A stretch of DNA of 64,000 nt from the NCBI GenBank assembly GCA_018266955.1, contig JAFDZI010000039.1, forward strand, positions 1-64,000. The letters are read 5' to 3'. Source of the stretch: Bacteroidota bacterium (GTDB lineage Bacteria; Bacteroidota; Bacteroidia; Flavobacteriales; Weeksellaceae). Both the position numbers and the translations under genes were made by a program. The notes under the pieces are model-generated. The model was not told the DNA's origin. It made no database searches and worked only from the letters and a program-made list of their open reading frames with translations. Shown one piece after another: positions 55,805 to 64,000 of the stretch (its first letter is position 1; each line of letters opens with the position of its first letter).

Positions 55805-56962
55805 ATGAATGAAGAAAAATTCTTGTATCAATCTGATACACCTTCCAAAACGATTTACGACCGAGCGATGAAATATTTGGACGAAAAATACAACATTCGT
55901 TTTAATACCATTGCTTTGGAGTTGGAAATTCAGTTGAAAGAGCAGACTGGAACTTGGACTGTTCTCAACATCAATTCTTTATTGATTGAGTTGGCGCAGT
56001 CTGGAATTGAAATTAATATGAATAAGTTGGAAATTTTGGTTAGAAGCCATATGATTCAGCAATACAATCCAATTCGTGAGTATTTTGAAAATTTAGAAAC
56101 TTGGGATGGTATAGATTACATCAAGAAACTCTCTCAATATCTTAAAACCAATGATGATGAAGCATTTTGTTATCATTTTGAAAAATGGCTAACAAGAGCG
56201 GTATTATGTTCATTAAATAGAGGTTATGTCAATAAACAGTCATTGGTTTTAGCATCACATCAAAATTCAGGGAAATCCTCATTTTTACGATTTTTAATTC
56301 CTCCAAAATTAGAGAATTATTACACCGAAAATATCTCCATCGACAAAGATGGCATTATTTCCATTTGTAAAAATTTGATTTGTAACCTTGATGAATTGGC
56401 GGTTTTATCTAAATCCGATGTTAATACTTTGAAATCTTTCATTTCAAAAAGCAGTGCCAATATTCGGTTGCCTTATGCGCGAAAAGCTGAATTTTTAGAG
56501 AGGATTTGCTCATTTGTAGGTTCTACCAATCGTACTGATTTTCTGACCGATGAAACAGGAAGTATTAGATGGTTGATTTTTGAGGTGTATTCTTTTGATT
56601 TTGAATATTCCAAAGAAATTGATATGGATAAAGTCTGGGCTCAAGCATACCACAATGCTTTTGAAAGGAAAAATTACAATCCCGAATTAACCGCAACAGA
56701 TATCACCGAAAACGAAAAAAGAAACGAGAAATATGCACAAGTTTCTATGGAGCAAGAACTCATTTCTGCACATTTTGAAAAATCGGAAAAAATGGAAGAA
56801 TTTCTCACGGCAACCGATATTATGTTGGCGATGAACAACGCTTTAGGATTGCGATTGAATAATGTAAAAATCGGAAAAGCACTTACCAGTTTAAAATATC
56901 AAAGGATAAAACATCCCAAACTTCAAGTGTACGGATATCTCATCAAAAGAAAAACAGAGTAA
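55805..56962 (+). CDS. VapE-type P-loop ATPase (replication-associated)
   Basis: Virulence-associated E domain. Walker A is ASHQNSGKSSFLRFL (about residues 155-169), the Walker B-like segment is LICNLDELAVLS, and the arginine-sensor region is SFVGSTNRTDFLTDETGSIRWL. These SF3/AAA-like helicases serve replication in plasmids, phages and mobile islands. An N-terminal helical part (1-115) and a short C-terminal winged region follow the usual layout. The primase gene comes after a 234-base gap rich in TTACC motifs. Confidence 0.9.
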   Translation: MNEEKFLYQSDTPSKTIYDRAMKYLDEKYNIRFNTIALELEIQLKEQTGTWTVLNINSLLIELAQSGIEINMNKLEILVRSHMIQQYNPIREYFENLETWDGIDYIKKLSQYLKTNDDEAFCYHFEKWLTRAVLCSLNRGYVNKQSLVLASHQNSGKSSFLRFLIPPKLENYYTENISIDKDGIISICKNLICNLDELAVLSKSDVNTLKSFISKSSANIRLPYARKAEFLERICSFVGSTNRTDFLTDETGSIRWLIFEVYSFDFEYSKEIDMDKVWAQAYHNAFERKNYNPELTATDITENEKRNEKYAQVSMEQELISAHFEKSEKMEEFLTATDIMLAMNNALGLRLNNVKIGKALTSLKYQRIKHPKLQVYGYLIKRKTE

Positions 56963-56969
56963 AACCTAC

Positions 56970-57159
56970 TTACCAAAGTTACCAAGTTACCTTAAAGGAT
57001 TTTAACAATTATCAATCAATTATTTATTAAGGTAATTAAATTTTAAAAATAGTTACCTAAAGTTACCTTAATTAAAAATTTATGGTAAGTAGGTAAAAAC
57101 AGGTAATTGAAAAAAAATGCTTTAAGATATTGTTAATCAATGAAAAGGTAATTAGGTAA
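56970..57159. repeat. Iteron-like cluster of TTACC/GGTAA motifs
   Basis: Eleven exact TTACC or GGTAA pentamers lie in 190 bases: TTACC at 56970, 56979, 56987, 57053 and 57063; GGTAA at 57031, 57084, 57092, 57102, 57147 and 57155. Neighbours are mostly 8-10 bases apart. The very AT-rich gap between the vapE and primase genes suits a replication origin or an operator. Confidence 0.8.
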
Positions 57160-57196
57160 GAGGAATTAAAAATAATATAGAAAACAAACAAAAAAA

Positions 57197-58144
57197 ATGA
57201 ACTGCAAACAATTTAATACAATTCCGTTGGAAGAAGTCCTCCAAAATCTCGGACACCTTCCAACAAAACAAAATGAAAAAGAAGCTTGGTTTCTGAGTCC
57301 TTTTTCCACAGAAAACCACGCCTCTTTTAAACTCGATAAAAGAAATAATGTTTGGTATCTCCATTCCGAAGGAATTGGCGGAAACAATATTGATTTTATG
57401 ATGAAATACCTGAAAGCTTCCGTAAAAGAAGTTTTAGAATGGGCGGAAAAACAGAATTTTTCTTCTTTTCAATCGCAAAAAGATTATCATTCAAAAAGTT
57501 CTAGCCTAAATTACCACATCACAGAAATTAAAGAACTTCAAAACGAAAATCTTAAAAGCTATCTTCATCAAAGAGGACTTTCAAAAGTAGTATATCCGTT
57601 AGTTAAAGAAATTCATTTTACCATTGGAGAAAAGAAACTCTACGCTATAGGTTTTGAAAATTTTTCTGGAGGTTGGGAACTTAGAAATTCATTTTACAAA
57701 GGTTCATTACAGAAGAAAGATATATCTGTCGTTAATCTCAATAATAATCTGGAAAAAAATAAAAATGTTGTAGTTTTTGAAGGATTTATAGACGCCTTGT
57801 CTTTTGTGGAGATGAAACCATTTTTTAACGGAGATTTGTTAGTGATGAATTCCGTTTCATTGTTGAATAGAACCAATGAATATTTAAAAAATTATTCAGA
57901 AATCCATTTATTTTTAGACAATGACAAAGCAGGAGAATTTTGCAAAAATGAAATTCTGAAATTATATCCCGAAGCCAAAAATCATTCTGAAATTTATGCT
58001 CTTCATAAAGATTTAAATGAATACTTCGTTTTCAGAAACAATACAAAAATCGAAAAACAACAGCAGGTAGAACTAAACCCCAAACAAGAACAGGAGGAAA
58101 GCGAAATCAATCAAGCTCATCAAACTTTCAGAAGAAATCGCTGA
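57197..58144 (+). CDS. Toprim-domain primase-like protein
   Basis: The N-terminal part resembles a zinc-free CHC2-like primase domain (WFLSPFSTENHASFKLDKRNN and GGNNIDFMMKYLKASVKEVLEWAE). The Toprim domain has VVVFEGFIDALSFVEM (the Glu) and IHLFLDNDKAGEF (the Asp-x-Asp pair). It would prime element replication together with VapE. The C-terminal tail is Gln/Glu-rich. Length 315 is usual for such mobile-element primases. Confidence 0.9.
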   Translation: MNCKQFNTIPLEEVLQNLGHLPTKQNEKEAWFLSPFSTENHASFKLDKRNNVWYLHSEGIGGNNIDFMMKYLKASVKEVLEWAEKQNFSSFQSQKDYHSKSSSLNYHITEIKELQNENLKSYLHQRGLSKVVYPLVKEIHFTIGEKKLYAIGFENFSGGWELRNSFYKGSLQKKDISVVNLNNNLEKNKNVVVFEGFIDALSFVEMKPFFNGDLLVMNSVSLLNRTNEYLKNYSEIHLFLDNDKAGEFCKNEILKLYPEAKNHSEIYALHKDLNEYFVFRNNTKIEKQQQVELNPKQEQEESEINQAHQTFRRNR

Positions 58145-58254
58145 TTATGCGTGTGCATATTTTTATCAACTATATGCAAAAGTTAGGAGCTCATTCGCAA
58201 CTTTGAAGGTCGATGCTCTCCCAACAAAGTTTCTTCTTCGCTCTGCGAGGCTTT

Positions 58255-58376
58255 AACCTGTATAAAATAGTACAAGGTTCAACTTTCTTAACCTATAAAA
58301 AATAATGCAAGGTCATTGTACAACCTGTATAAAATAGATACAGGTTTTTAGGTAACCTGAGTAAAAAAGATACAGG
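58255..58376. repeat. Four 23-bp dyad repeats upstream of mobV (candidate oriT/operator)
   Basis: Imperfect copies start at 58255, 58290, 58322 and 58354, with steps of 35, 32 and 32 bases (about three helical turns). Each begins AACCT and ends with an AGG triplet. The third copy is itself a dyad: AACCTGTAT at its start pairs with ATACAGGTT at its end, around a seven-base centre. The cluster ends 27 bases before the relaxase ATG. Nothing else is seen in the 258-base gap. Confidence 0.85.
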
Positions 58377-58402
58377 TAAAATAATCATTAAATTTAAGAA
58401 AA

Positions 58403-59545
58403 ATGAAGACATCAATCAATTTCAAAGTGGCAAAATCTGATTCCGAAATTCATAATTTCAGAAAGAAATCATTTGACTATATTCGTAAGGATTTAACTCA
58501 TAAAAATGAATATTGGATGGAGCAAAAAATTGCAGACCGACTGTTAAAAATAGAAGCCTACTGCAAAGAAAAATCGGGCAGGAAATTACAAAAAAATGCA
58601 ATGCCAGTTCGGGAAGCTGTTGTGGTTATTAAAGAAAATACCACGATGCAAGATTTGCACAACCTATCAAAAAGATTGGAGGAAGAATTAAAAGTCCGAG
58701 TTTTTCAAATTGCCATTCATAAAGATGAAGGTCATTATGATAAGGATTCAAAAGAATGGAGACCCAACTATCACGCTCATTTGGTTGCAGATTGGCAAGA
58801 TTTGCAAACAGGAAAAACCTTAAAACACCAATCGTTTCATTATTCTAAAATGCAGGATTTGGCGGCGGAATGTTTGGGAATGGAACGAGGAATTTCAGGT
58901 TCATTAACAAGATTGGAAGCGGTAGAATTTAAAATCAAGAAAAAGGAAGAAGATTTGAAAATTTTGGAAGAACGATACAGCCAAATGCAACAAGAGTTGG
59001 AATCTAAAAAATCAGAAGAGTTGATTGTAAAAGAAACCGATTTTCTAGGTTTTCAGAAAATAAAAATGGGTAAAACCATTGAGAACTACAAAAAGGCAAT
59101 CAAAACGAATAACATTCAACTTCTCAAAAATAAAACAGAACTAGAATCCAAAGAGAAACAAATTGCAGAACTGAAAACCAAAATTGAAAGTCTAAAAAAA
59201 GAAGTTTTCTTTTTCAAAAGCAAAAACTCTGCTCTCTTAACCAATGAAGCTGTTTTTGCTGTTGAAAAGAAAAAGTATTTGGATTCAGTAGAGAATATAC
59301 TTAAAAAAGCGATTCTACAAGAAAGTATAAAAATCCCGAATCTGCGAAATCTAAACGATACTGAAAGAAAAGATAAAATACTTCAGATAATAGAAAAAAT
59401 TTCAAAGGAAAATAACATTCCAGTTTCGGCTTTTGAGGAGGTTTTTGGGGATAAAAAGAAGAAAAATCATTTTTTTAGAATTTTGGAAGGAAGTAATGTA
59501 TTGGCAGATGATAATCTGAAGTTTATTAAGAAACTTGGAAGATAA
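58403..59545 (+). CDS. MobV-family relaxase (Mob/Pre type)
   Basis: Nicks at oriT and pilots DNA during mobilisation. The N-terminal relaxase has FQIAIHKDEGHYDKD (His106-His111 region) and the metal-binding YHAHLVADW (His124-Ala-His126). A long coiled coil (about residues 180-290, Lys/Glu-rich) and a helical C-terminus follow. At 380 residues it is normal for Bacteroidota MobV proteins. No coupling protein (T4CP) gene is visible, so a helper element is needed. Confidence 0.9.
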   Translation: MKTSINFKVAKSDSEIHNFRKKSFDYIRKDLTHKNEYWMEQKIADRLLKIEAYCKEKSGRKLQKNAMPVREAVVVIKENTTMQDLHNLSKRLEEELKVRVFQIAIHKDEGHYDKDSKEWRPNYHAHLVADWQDLQTGKTLKHQSFHYSKMQDLAAECLGMERGISGSLTRLEAVEFKIKKKEEDLKILEERYSQMQQELESKKSEELIVKETDFLGFQKIKMGKTIENYKKAIKTNNIQLLKNKTELESKEKQIAELKTKIESLKKEVFFFKSKNSALLTNEAVFAVEKKKYLDSVENILKKAILQESIKIPNLRNLNDTERKDKILQIIEKISKENNIPVSAFEEVFGDKKKKNHFFRILEGSNVLADDNLKFIKKLGR

Positions 59546-59671
59546 AATAAAATCATAAAAACAAAAAATAAAACAAAATGAAATTATTTGAAAATATCTA
59601 AAATTTGATTTTGAAATTAATTAAAGAAAATGTTGTATATTTATCAATTAATGTTAATTAAATAACAACTA

Positions 59672-59869
59672 GTGAAAATCAATAGATTAAAAGTTATTCT
59701 TGCTGAAAAAGAAAAAACTAATAAATGGTTAGCTGAGAAACTTGGCAAAAGCGAAGTAACTGTTTCCAGATGGGTAAGGAACGAAAATCAGCCATCTATG
59801 GAGACTTTATTAGTTATTTCCAAATTATTAGATATAGATATTAAAGAACTTTTGAATTCGAGTAAATAA
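59672..59869 (+). CDS. XRE-family helix-turn-helix regulator
   Basis: 65-residue single HTH protein: KVILAEKEKTNKWLAEKLG is helices 1-2, and KSEVTVSRWVRNENQPSMETL covers the recognition helix and turn. It starts at GTG and ends one base before the next ATG, so it is coupled to the large nuclease-helicase gene. It is probably a control protein limiting expression of that gene, as C-proteins do for restriction systems. The function is inferred from size and position. Confidence 0.88.
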   Translation: MKINRLKVILAEKEKTNKWLAEKLGKSEVTVSRWVRNENQPSMETLLVISKLLDIDIKELLNSSK

Positions 59870-59870
59870 T

Positions 59871-62800
59871 ATGAGTACTAATTTTTTTACAAATCAAGGT
59901 ACCAATACTTTATACAATAAATTTGTAGGTGTATTTAGCCATATGCAGAATATTGAATATTTCAAATCTGTTATAGGTTACTTTAGAGCGTCTGGTTATT
60001 TTGCTATACGTAAGCATTTCCCAGAAGATATAAAGGTTAAAATTATAGCTGGTATAAATGTAGATCCATTTATTGCATTAGCACAGAAACAAGGTTTGCT
60101 TTTAAATGTAAATGCCAAACACGCAAGAGATGCCTTTGTAGAATCTATACAAGAAGATATTGCTAATTCAAAATACGGAAAAGATGTTGAAGAAGGTATT
60201 CTTCAATTAATTAATGATATTTCTAGTAAAAAAATTGAGATTAGAGCACATAATTCAAAAAAGCTTCATTCTAAATTTTATATTTTCCTTTCGCCTAATT
60301 TTAATGAACACAATCCTAATGGATTAGTCATAATGGGCTCGTCAAATCTTACTGCACAAGGATTAGGATTAGAAGCAGTGGAATATAATTATGAAATGAA
60401 TGTAGAATTAAGAGATTTTGATAATGTTAATTTTGCAGATGTAGAATTTGAAAAATTATGGAAAGATAGCTCGCCAATTCTACCTGTAGATGCACCAGAA
60501 CTCATTAAAAAAACTTATTTAGAAATAAATCCTACACCATTTGAATTATATGTAAAGTTCTTAATAGAATTTTTTGGAAAAAATATAGAGTACGATCCTG
60601 ATAGTATTAGTGATATTCCACTAAAGAAATTTAAGAAATTAAGTTATCAAATTGATGCTGTAAATCAGGGGTATGAATTATTGTTGAAACACAATGGTTT
60701 CTTTTTAGCAGATGTGGTAGGAACAGGTAAGACAGTAATGGCGGCATTATTAGCAAAAAAGTTTATCATCAATAATGGTGCAAAGACTAAAATTCTAATA
60801 GTATATCCACCAACATTAGAAAAAAACTGGAAGAGTACTTTCAAAGAATTTAGAATTGATGAGAAATGTGATTTTATTACCAACGGTAGTCTAGATAAAA
60901 TTATCAATGAAGATGATCCTTTAATTTACAAAGAAAAATATGATTTGGTTTTGGTAGATGAAGCGCATAAATTTAGAAATAATGCAAGTCGTCAATTTCA
61001 AAATCTACAAATCATTTGCAAATCAGGGAGAGAAAATATTGGTAATATAGAAGGATTTGAAAAAAAGGTGGTCTTAATTTCTGCTACTCCGCTAAATAAT
61101 AGACCAGAAGATATTTATAATTTATTGCAAACATTTCAAGATGTAAGAAACAGTAATCTTAATGAACCAAATCTTCAGAAATTCTTTTATCCACATATTA
61201 TAAGATACAAACAACTTATAGGACAAACGCCATTAGATTTAGAAGGCATACAAGAGATATTTAACGACATAAGGGATAAAGTTGTAAAAGATATCACCAT
61301 TAGAAGAACACGTACAGATTTGTTAAAAAATGAACGTTATGCTAAAGATTTAGCTTCTCAAGGAGTTATATTCCCAAATGTTGTAGATCCATTTGCTAAT
61401 GAATATGAATTAAATCCAGAATTGGCGGAACTTTTTTTAGACACAGCAAACAGCATTATTGATAAAGATAAAATTGATTTTTACAGATATCAAGCAATTG
61501 CCTATTTAACAGATGAAGCCAATGATGGTTTATATCAAAGTGCATTAACTATTTCTCGGTCGTTAGCATATATCATGCAAACACAATTAATAAAACGATT
61601 GGAAAGTAGTTTTTATGCTTTTAAAAAATCATTAAATAAAATTACTACTTCTACTTTGCATATGATAGAAATGTATGAGAGAGATAGTGTTTTTATTGCA
61701 CCAGATTTAGATATTACAGACTTATTAAATAAAGGTTATAGTGACGAAGAAATAGAATTGGAGATTCTAAAAATTGATGATGAAAAACCTAAGAATAAAA
61801 AATTCAAACAATCTGATTTTAAACCAGGCTTTATTGAAGGATTAAGAAAAGATTATGAAAATCTATCGGCTTTAAATGAGCGTTGGAAAAATGTTGATGA
61901 TCAAAATGATCCAAAGTGGAATGTTTTCTTTGAAATGTTAAATTCTGAATATTTTAATAAAGAAAAAAATGAATTGGGCAAACTCGTTATTTTTACTGAA
62001 TCTGCGGATACTCTTGATTATTTGACTGAAAGATTGAATAATGAAACACTGCATAGAGTTTTAAGCATCACTTCTAACAACCGAAATAAAATGTTTGATG
62101 CGATACGAGAAAATTTTGATGCCAATTTCGAAGGTGCTTTCAGAAATGATTATGATATTATTTTAACCACTGATGTTTTAGCAGAAGGTATAAATTTGCA
62201 TAGAGCCAATGTTATTGTGAATTATGATACGCCGTGGAATCCTACAAAACTTATTCAAAGACTTGGGCGTATTAATCGTATTGGAACCAAAGCACGTTTT
62301 ATTTATAACTATAATTTTTATCCTTCAGAACATGGGGATAAGAGAATTAATCTACGTCAAAAGTCTTTGGCTAAACTTCAAAGTAGCCACAGTACATTTG
62401 GTGAGGATAATAAGATTTATACGATAGAAGAAATCATCGAACAGTTTAAAATGTTTGAAGAAAAAGATGAAGAAAAAGATTTAAGAACTCAATATCTGGA
62501 ATGGATTAGAAATTTTAGAGAAAAACATCCTGATGATTTTAGTAGAATCAGAAGAATGCCTTTAAAAGTAAGATGCATCAGAAATTCCAAAGAAAATAAT
62601 TCTTACAGTATTGCTTTTGTGAAGAATGGGGAACATAAAAATATTTATTTGAATAAAGAAAATAAATCATATTCACTTCCATTTGAGCAAGCAGTAAAGA
62701 TTTTTGAAGCGTCAAAAGATGAAGTTGGGATAAAAGAAATCCCTGAATTTCATTACGAGCAAATTAATAAAATTCTGAATCAATTTGAGAGTGATATTAC

Positions 62801-63137
62801 CACTCCAGAAATGATAGGCGGCGCAGAAGATAAAAAAGATGTAAGAACCAATAAGGCTTTAAATGACTTAATAAACTGGCTTTCTCTTGGCTTTATCAAA
62901 ACTACAGAAGCAGTAAAAGCAGGTGAAAATTTATTACCATTGATTAAAAATGGCACTTATTCTAATCTTACCAACGAAGTTTATAAATTAAGAAACGAAA
63001 CAGACCCTATAAAAATAGAAAACGAAATTGTAAGATTGGCCAATAAATATACTTCTAAAATTCAAAGACCAACAAAAAAAGAAGTAGAACCTATAGAACC
63101 TAAAATAATTATTTCAGAAACATTTATTAATGAATAA
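59871..63137 (+). CDS. HKD (PLD-like) nuclease fused to SF2 helicase
   Basis: 1088 residues. The N-terminal phospholipase-D-type nuclease has KLHSKFYIFL (His133-x-Lys135) and MGSSNLTAQGLG (156-166). The SF2/SNF2-like helicase core has Walker A DVVGTGKTVM (about 281-290), DEAH (363-366), SAT (404-406) and motif VI QRLGRINRIG (about 796-805). A long helical insert (about 500-690) separates the halves. The C-terminal region (about 870-1088) I do not recognise. The layout is that of restriction/defence ATPase-nucleases, and no methyltransferase is visible. It overlaps the following DUF1016 gene by eight bases. Confidence 0.88.
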   Translation: MSTNFFTNQGTNTLYNKFVGVFSHMQNIEYFKSVIGYFRASGYFAIRKHFPEDIKVKIIAGINVDPFIALAQKQGLLLNVNAKHARDAFVESIQEDIANSKYGKDVEEGILQLINDISSKKIEIRAHNSKKLHSKFYIFLSPNFNEHNPNGLVIMGSSNLTAQGLGLEAVEYNYEMNVELRDFDNVNFADVEFEKLWKDSSPILPVDAPELIKKTYLEINPTPFELYVKFLIEFFGKNIEYDPDSISDIPLKKFKKLSYQIDAVNQGYELLLKHNGFFLADVVGTGKTVMAALLAKKFIINNGAKTKILIVYPPTLEKNWKSTFKEFRIDEKCDFITNGSLDKIINEDDPLIYKEKYDLVLVDEAHKFRNNASRQFQNLQIICKSGRENIGNIEGFEKKVVLISATPLNNRPEDIYNLLQTFQDVRNSNLNEPNLQKFFYPHIIRYKQLIGQTPLDLEGIQEIFNDIRDKVVKDITIRRTRTDLLKNERYAKDLASQGVIFPNVVDPFANEYELNPELAELFLDTANSIIDKDKIDFYRYQAIAYLTDEANDGLYQSALTISRSLAYIMQTQLIKRLESSFYAFKKSLNKITTSTLHMIEMYERDSVFIAPDLDITDLLNKGYSDEEIELEILKIDDEKPKNKKFKQSDFKPGFIEGLRKDYENLSALNERWKNVDDQNDPKWNVFFEMLNSEYFNKEKNELGKLVIFTESADTLDYLTERLNNETLHRVLSITSNNRNKMFDAIRENFDANFEGAFRNDYDIILTTDVLAEGINLHRANVIVNYDTPWNPTKLIQRLGRINRIGTKARFIYNYNFYPSEHGDKRINLRQKSLAKLQSSHSTFGEDNKIYTIEEIIEQFKMFEEKDEEKDLRTQYLEWIRNFREKHPDDFSRIRRMPLKVRCIRNSKENNSYSIAFVKNGEHKNIYLNKENKSYSLPFEQAVKIFEASKDEVGIKEIPEFHYEQINKILNQFESDITTPEMIGGAEDKKDVRTNKALNDLINWLSLGFIKTTEAVKAGENLLPLIKNGTYSNLTNEVYKLRNETDPIKIENEIVRLANKYTSKIQRPTKKEVEPIEPKIIISETFINE

Positions 63138-64000
63138 TCTCACCAATAATAACACAACTGATTTTCAGAACATTTTACATTTAATTCAAGATGCTAAAAA
63201 CCGTGTATTTGTAAAAGCAAATACAGAATTGGTTTTGTTGTATTACAAGGTGGGTAAAATTGTTTCAGAGAAAGTAAAACTAGGATTTTGGGGTGATAAA
63301 ACCGTACAAGAATTAGCCAATTTCATTCAATTAGAAGAGCCTCATCTTACAGGTTTTAGTCGTAGAGGATTGTACAGAATGAAGCAATTTTACGAAGTTT
63401 ATTCGGGAGAAGAAATCGTGTCATCAGTAATGACACTATTACAAAAGTCAGAAAATGAAGCGGTTAAATTTGTGTCATTACTGATGACACAAATTAGTTG
63501 GACACATCACCTTATGTTAATTTCTAAAACAAAAAGAGCAGAGGAAACACTCTTTTATTTACAAAAAACAATAACAGAAAAACTAACCGTAAAACAGTTA
63601 GAGCGAGAAATAAATAGCAGTAGTTTTGAAAGAACCATGTTAGGTAACGAAATGATATCTAATTTATCTGCTCCTATAAATATACCTCAAAATTTCTTGA
63701 AGGATCCTTATATTTTTGAGTTTTTGGATTTACCAGACGGACACTCCGAAAAAGATTTTGAAAAAGCCATCATACTTAATTTCAAAAATTTTATTCTCGA
63801 AATTGGTAAAGGTTTTACCTACATGGGAAATCAATATAAATTGCAAGTGGGCAATAGAGATTTTTATACAGATTTATTGTTTTACCATAGAGACTTGCAA
63901 TGTTTGGTATTATTTGAATTAAAGATACAAGACTTTGAACCCGAATTTCTAGGCAAATTAAATTTCTATTTAGAAGCTTTGGATAGAGATGTGAAACGCC
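63130..64000 (+). CDS. DUF1016 (YhcG) PDDEXK nuclease-family protein, 3' end outside window
   Basis: Open without stops from ATG 63130 to the window edge (290 codons). The DUF1016 N-terminal part has TELVLLYYKVGKIVSEKV and LTGFSRRGLYRMKQFYEV, and the PDDEXK core has DFYTDLLFYHRDLQCLVLFELKI then FEPEFLGKLNFYLEAL. It starts inside the last codons of the nuclease-helicase gene, so both are translated together. It is homologous to the protein at 18870. An internal 19-bp inverted repeat is present (63418/63472). Confidence 0.9.
   Translation, partial: MNNLTNNNTTDFQNILHLIQDAKNRVFVKANTELVLLYYKVGKIVSEKVKLGFWGDKTVQELANFIQLEEPHLTGFSRRGLYRMKQFYEVYSGEEIVSSVMTLLQKSENEAVKFVSLLMTQISWTHHLMLISKTKRAEETLFYLQKTITEKLTVKQLEREINSSSFERTMLGNEMISNLSAPINIPQNFLKDPYIFEFLDLPDGHSEKDFEKAIILNFKNFILEIGKGFTYMGNQYKLQVGNRDFYTDLLFYHRDLQCLVLFELKIQDFEPEFLGKLNFYLEALDRDVKR
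63418..63490. repeat. Perfect 19-bp inverted repeat inside the DUF1016 gene
   Basis: GTGTCATCAGTAATGACAC at 63418-63436 and its exact reverse complement at 63472-63490 enclose 35 bases. Each arm is itself nearly palindromic (GTGTCAT...ATGACAC). Inversion of the enclosed bases would put a stop codon (CAA ATT TAA) just after the first arm. Confidence 0.85.

Larger units (their letters stand above)
52696..64000. mobile_element. Integrative and mobilisable element, left part
   Basis: From just after the dnaK terminator to the window end the gene set is that of a Bacteroidota integrative mobilisable element: HTH protein, tyrosine integrase, membrane protein, excisionase-like HTH, VapE ATPase, Toprim primase and MobV relaxase, then cargo. 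All genes are on one strand and clearly AT-rich compared with dnaK. There is no conjugation (tra) set in view, so transfer would need a helper. The right end and att repeat are not in the window. Confidence 0.8.

Noticed and set aside
58255..58376. CRISPR-like appearance of four regular repeats
   Set aside because: The gaps between repeats are only 9-12 bases, the repeats diverge, and there are no cas genes nearby. A dyad binding-site cluster explains them better.

Overview
The window looks like the chromosome of a low-GC member of the Bacteroidota, most likely Flavobacteriia of the Chryseobacterium/Elizabethkingia kind. This is inferred from gene content: a PorZ-like type IX secretion protein with a C-terminal sorting domain, a MobV mobilisation gene, DUF4290, and promoters of the Bacteroidota form TTTG-N19/20-TANNTTTG (clear before pyrG and before the ATPase at 11084). 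The genus was not tested by any search.

Region 1 (about 1-27000) is a Wzx/Wzy-type surface polysaccharide locus on the + strand. It encodes two nucleotide-sugar dehydrogenases, a flippase (wzx), an O-unit polymerase (wzy), glycosyltransferases, a GNAT acetyltransferase, a polysaccharide deacetylase, and the complete UDP-N-acetyl-L-fucosamine set (capE/capF/capG, also called fnlABC) followed by a WbuB-like transferase. A PglC-like initiating phosphoglycosyl transferase, an ATP-grasp enzyme, a HAD hydrolase and a sugar aminotransferase come next. After dapA there is a second initiating transferase, a cytidylyltransferase and rfbC. Genes with no obvious biosynthetic role interrupt the locus: two P-loop ATPases, a DUF1016 nuclease and a four-helix-bundle (S23/Avd-like) gene. 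Low-complexity short repeats lie between genes and also in frame inside at least three of them. The start of the initiating transferase gene is duplicated around the inserted ATPase and nuclease genes.

Region 2 (about 27200-52700) is ordinary core chromosome: an outer-membrane barrel protein, recG, a DUF808 membrane protein, an RND efflux operon (membrane-fusion lipoprotein, pump, outer-membrane factor), rimO, a split 5'-nucleotidase pair, porZ, recO, pyrG, a universal stress protein, an FAH-family enzyme, a DnaQ-type exonuclease, pssA, murA, DUF4290 and dnaK. MurA has Asp in place of the catalytic Cys, which predicts intrinsic fosfomycin resistance.

Region 3 (about 52700 to the window end) is the left part of an AT-rich integrative and mobilisable element inserted just downstream of the dnaK terminator. 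Its order is HTH protein, tyrosine integrase, membrane protein, excisionase-like HTH, VapE-type ATPase, Toprim primase and MobV relaxase. Two striking repeat clusters lie in it: eleven TTACC/GGTAA motifs between vapE and the primase, and four 23-bp dyad repeats before mobV. The cargo is a candidate defence module: a small XRE regulator, a 1088-residue HKD (PLD-type) nuclease fused to an SF2 helicase, and a DUF1016 PDDEXK nuclease cut by the window end. The right end of the element is outside the window.
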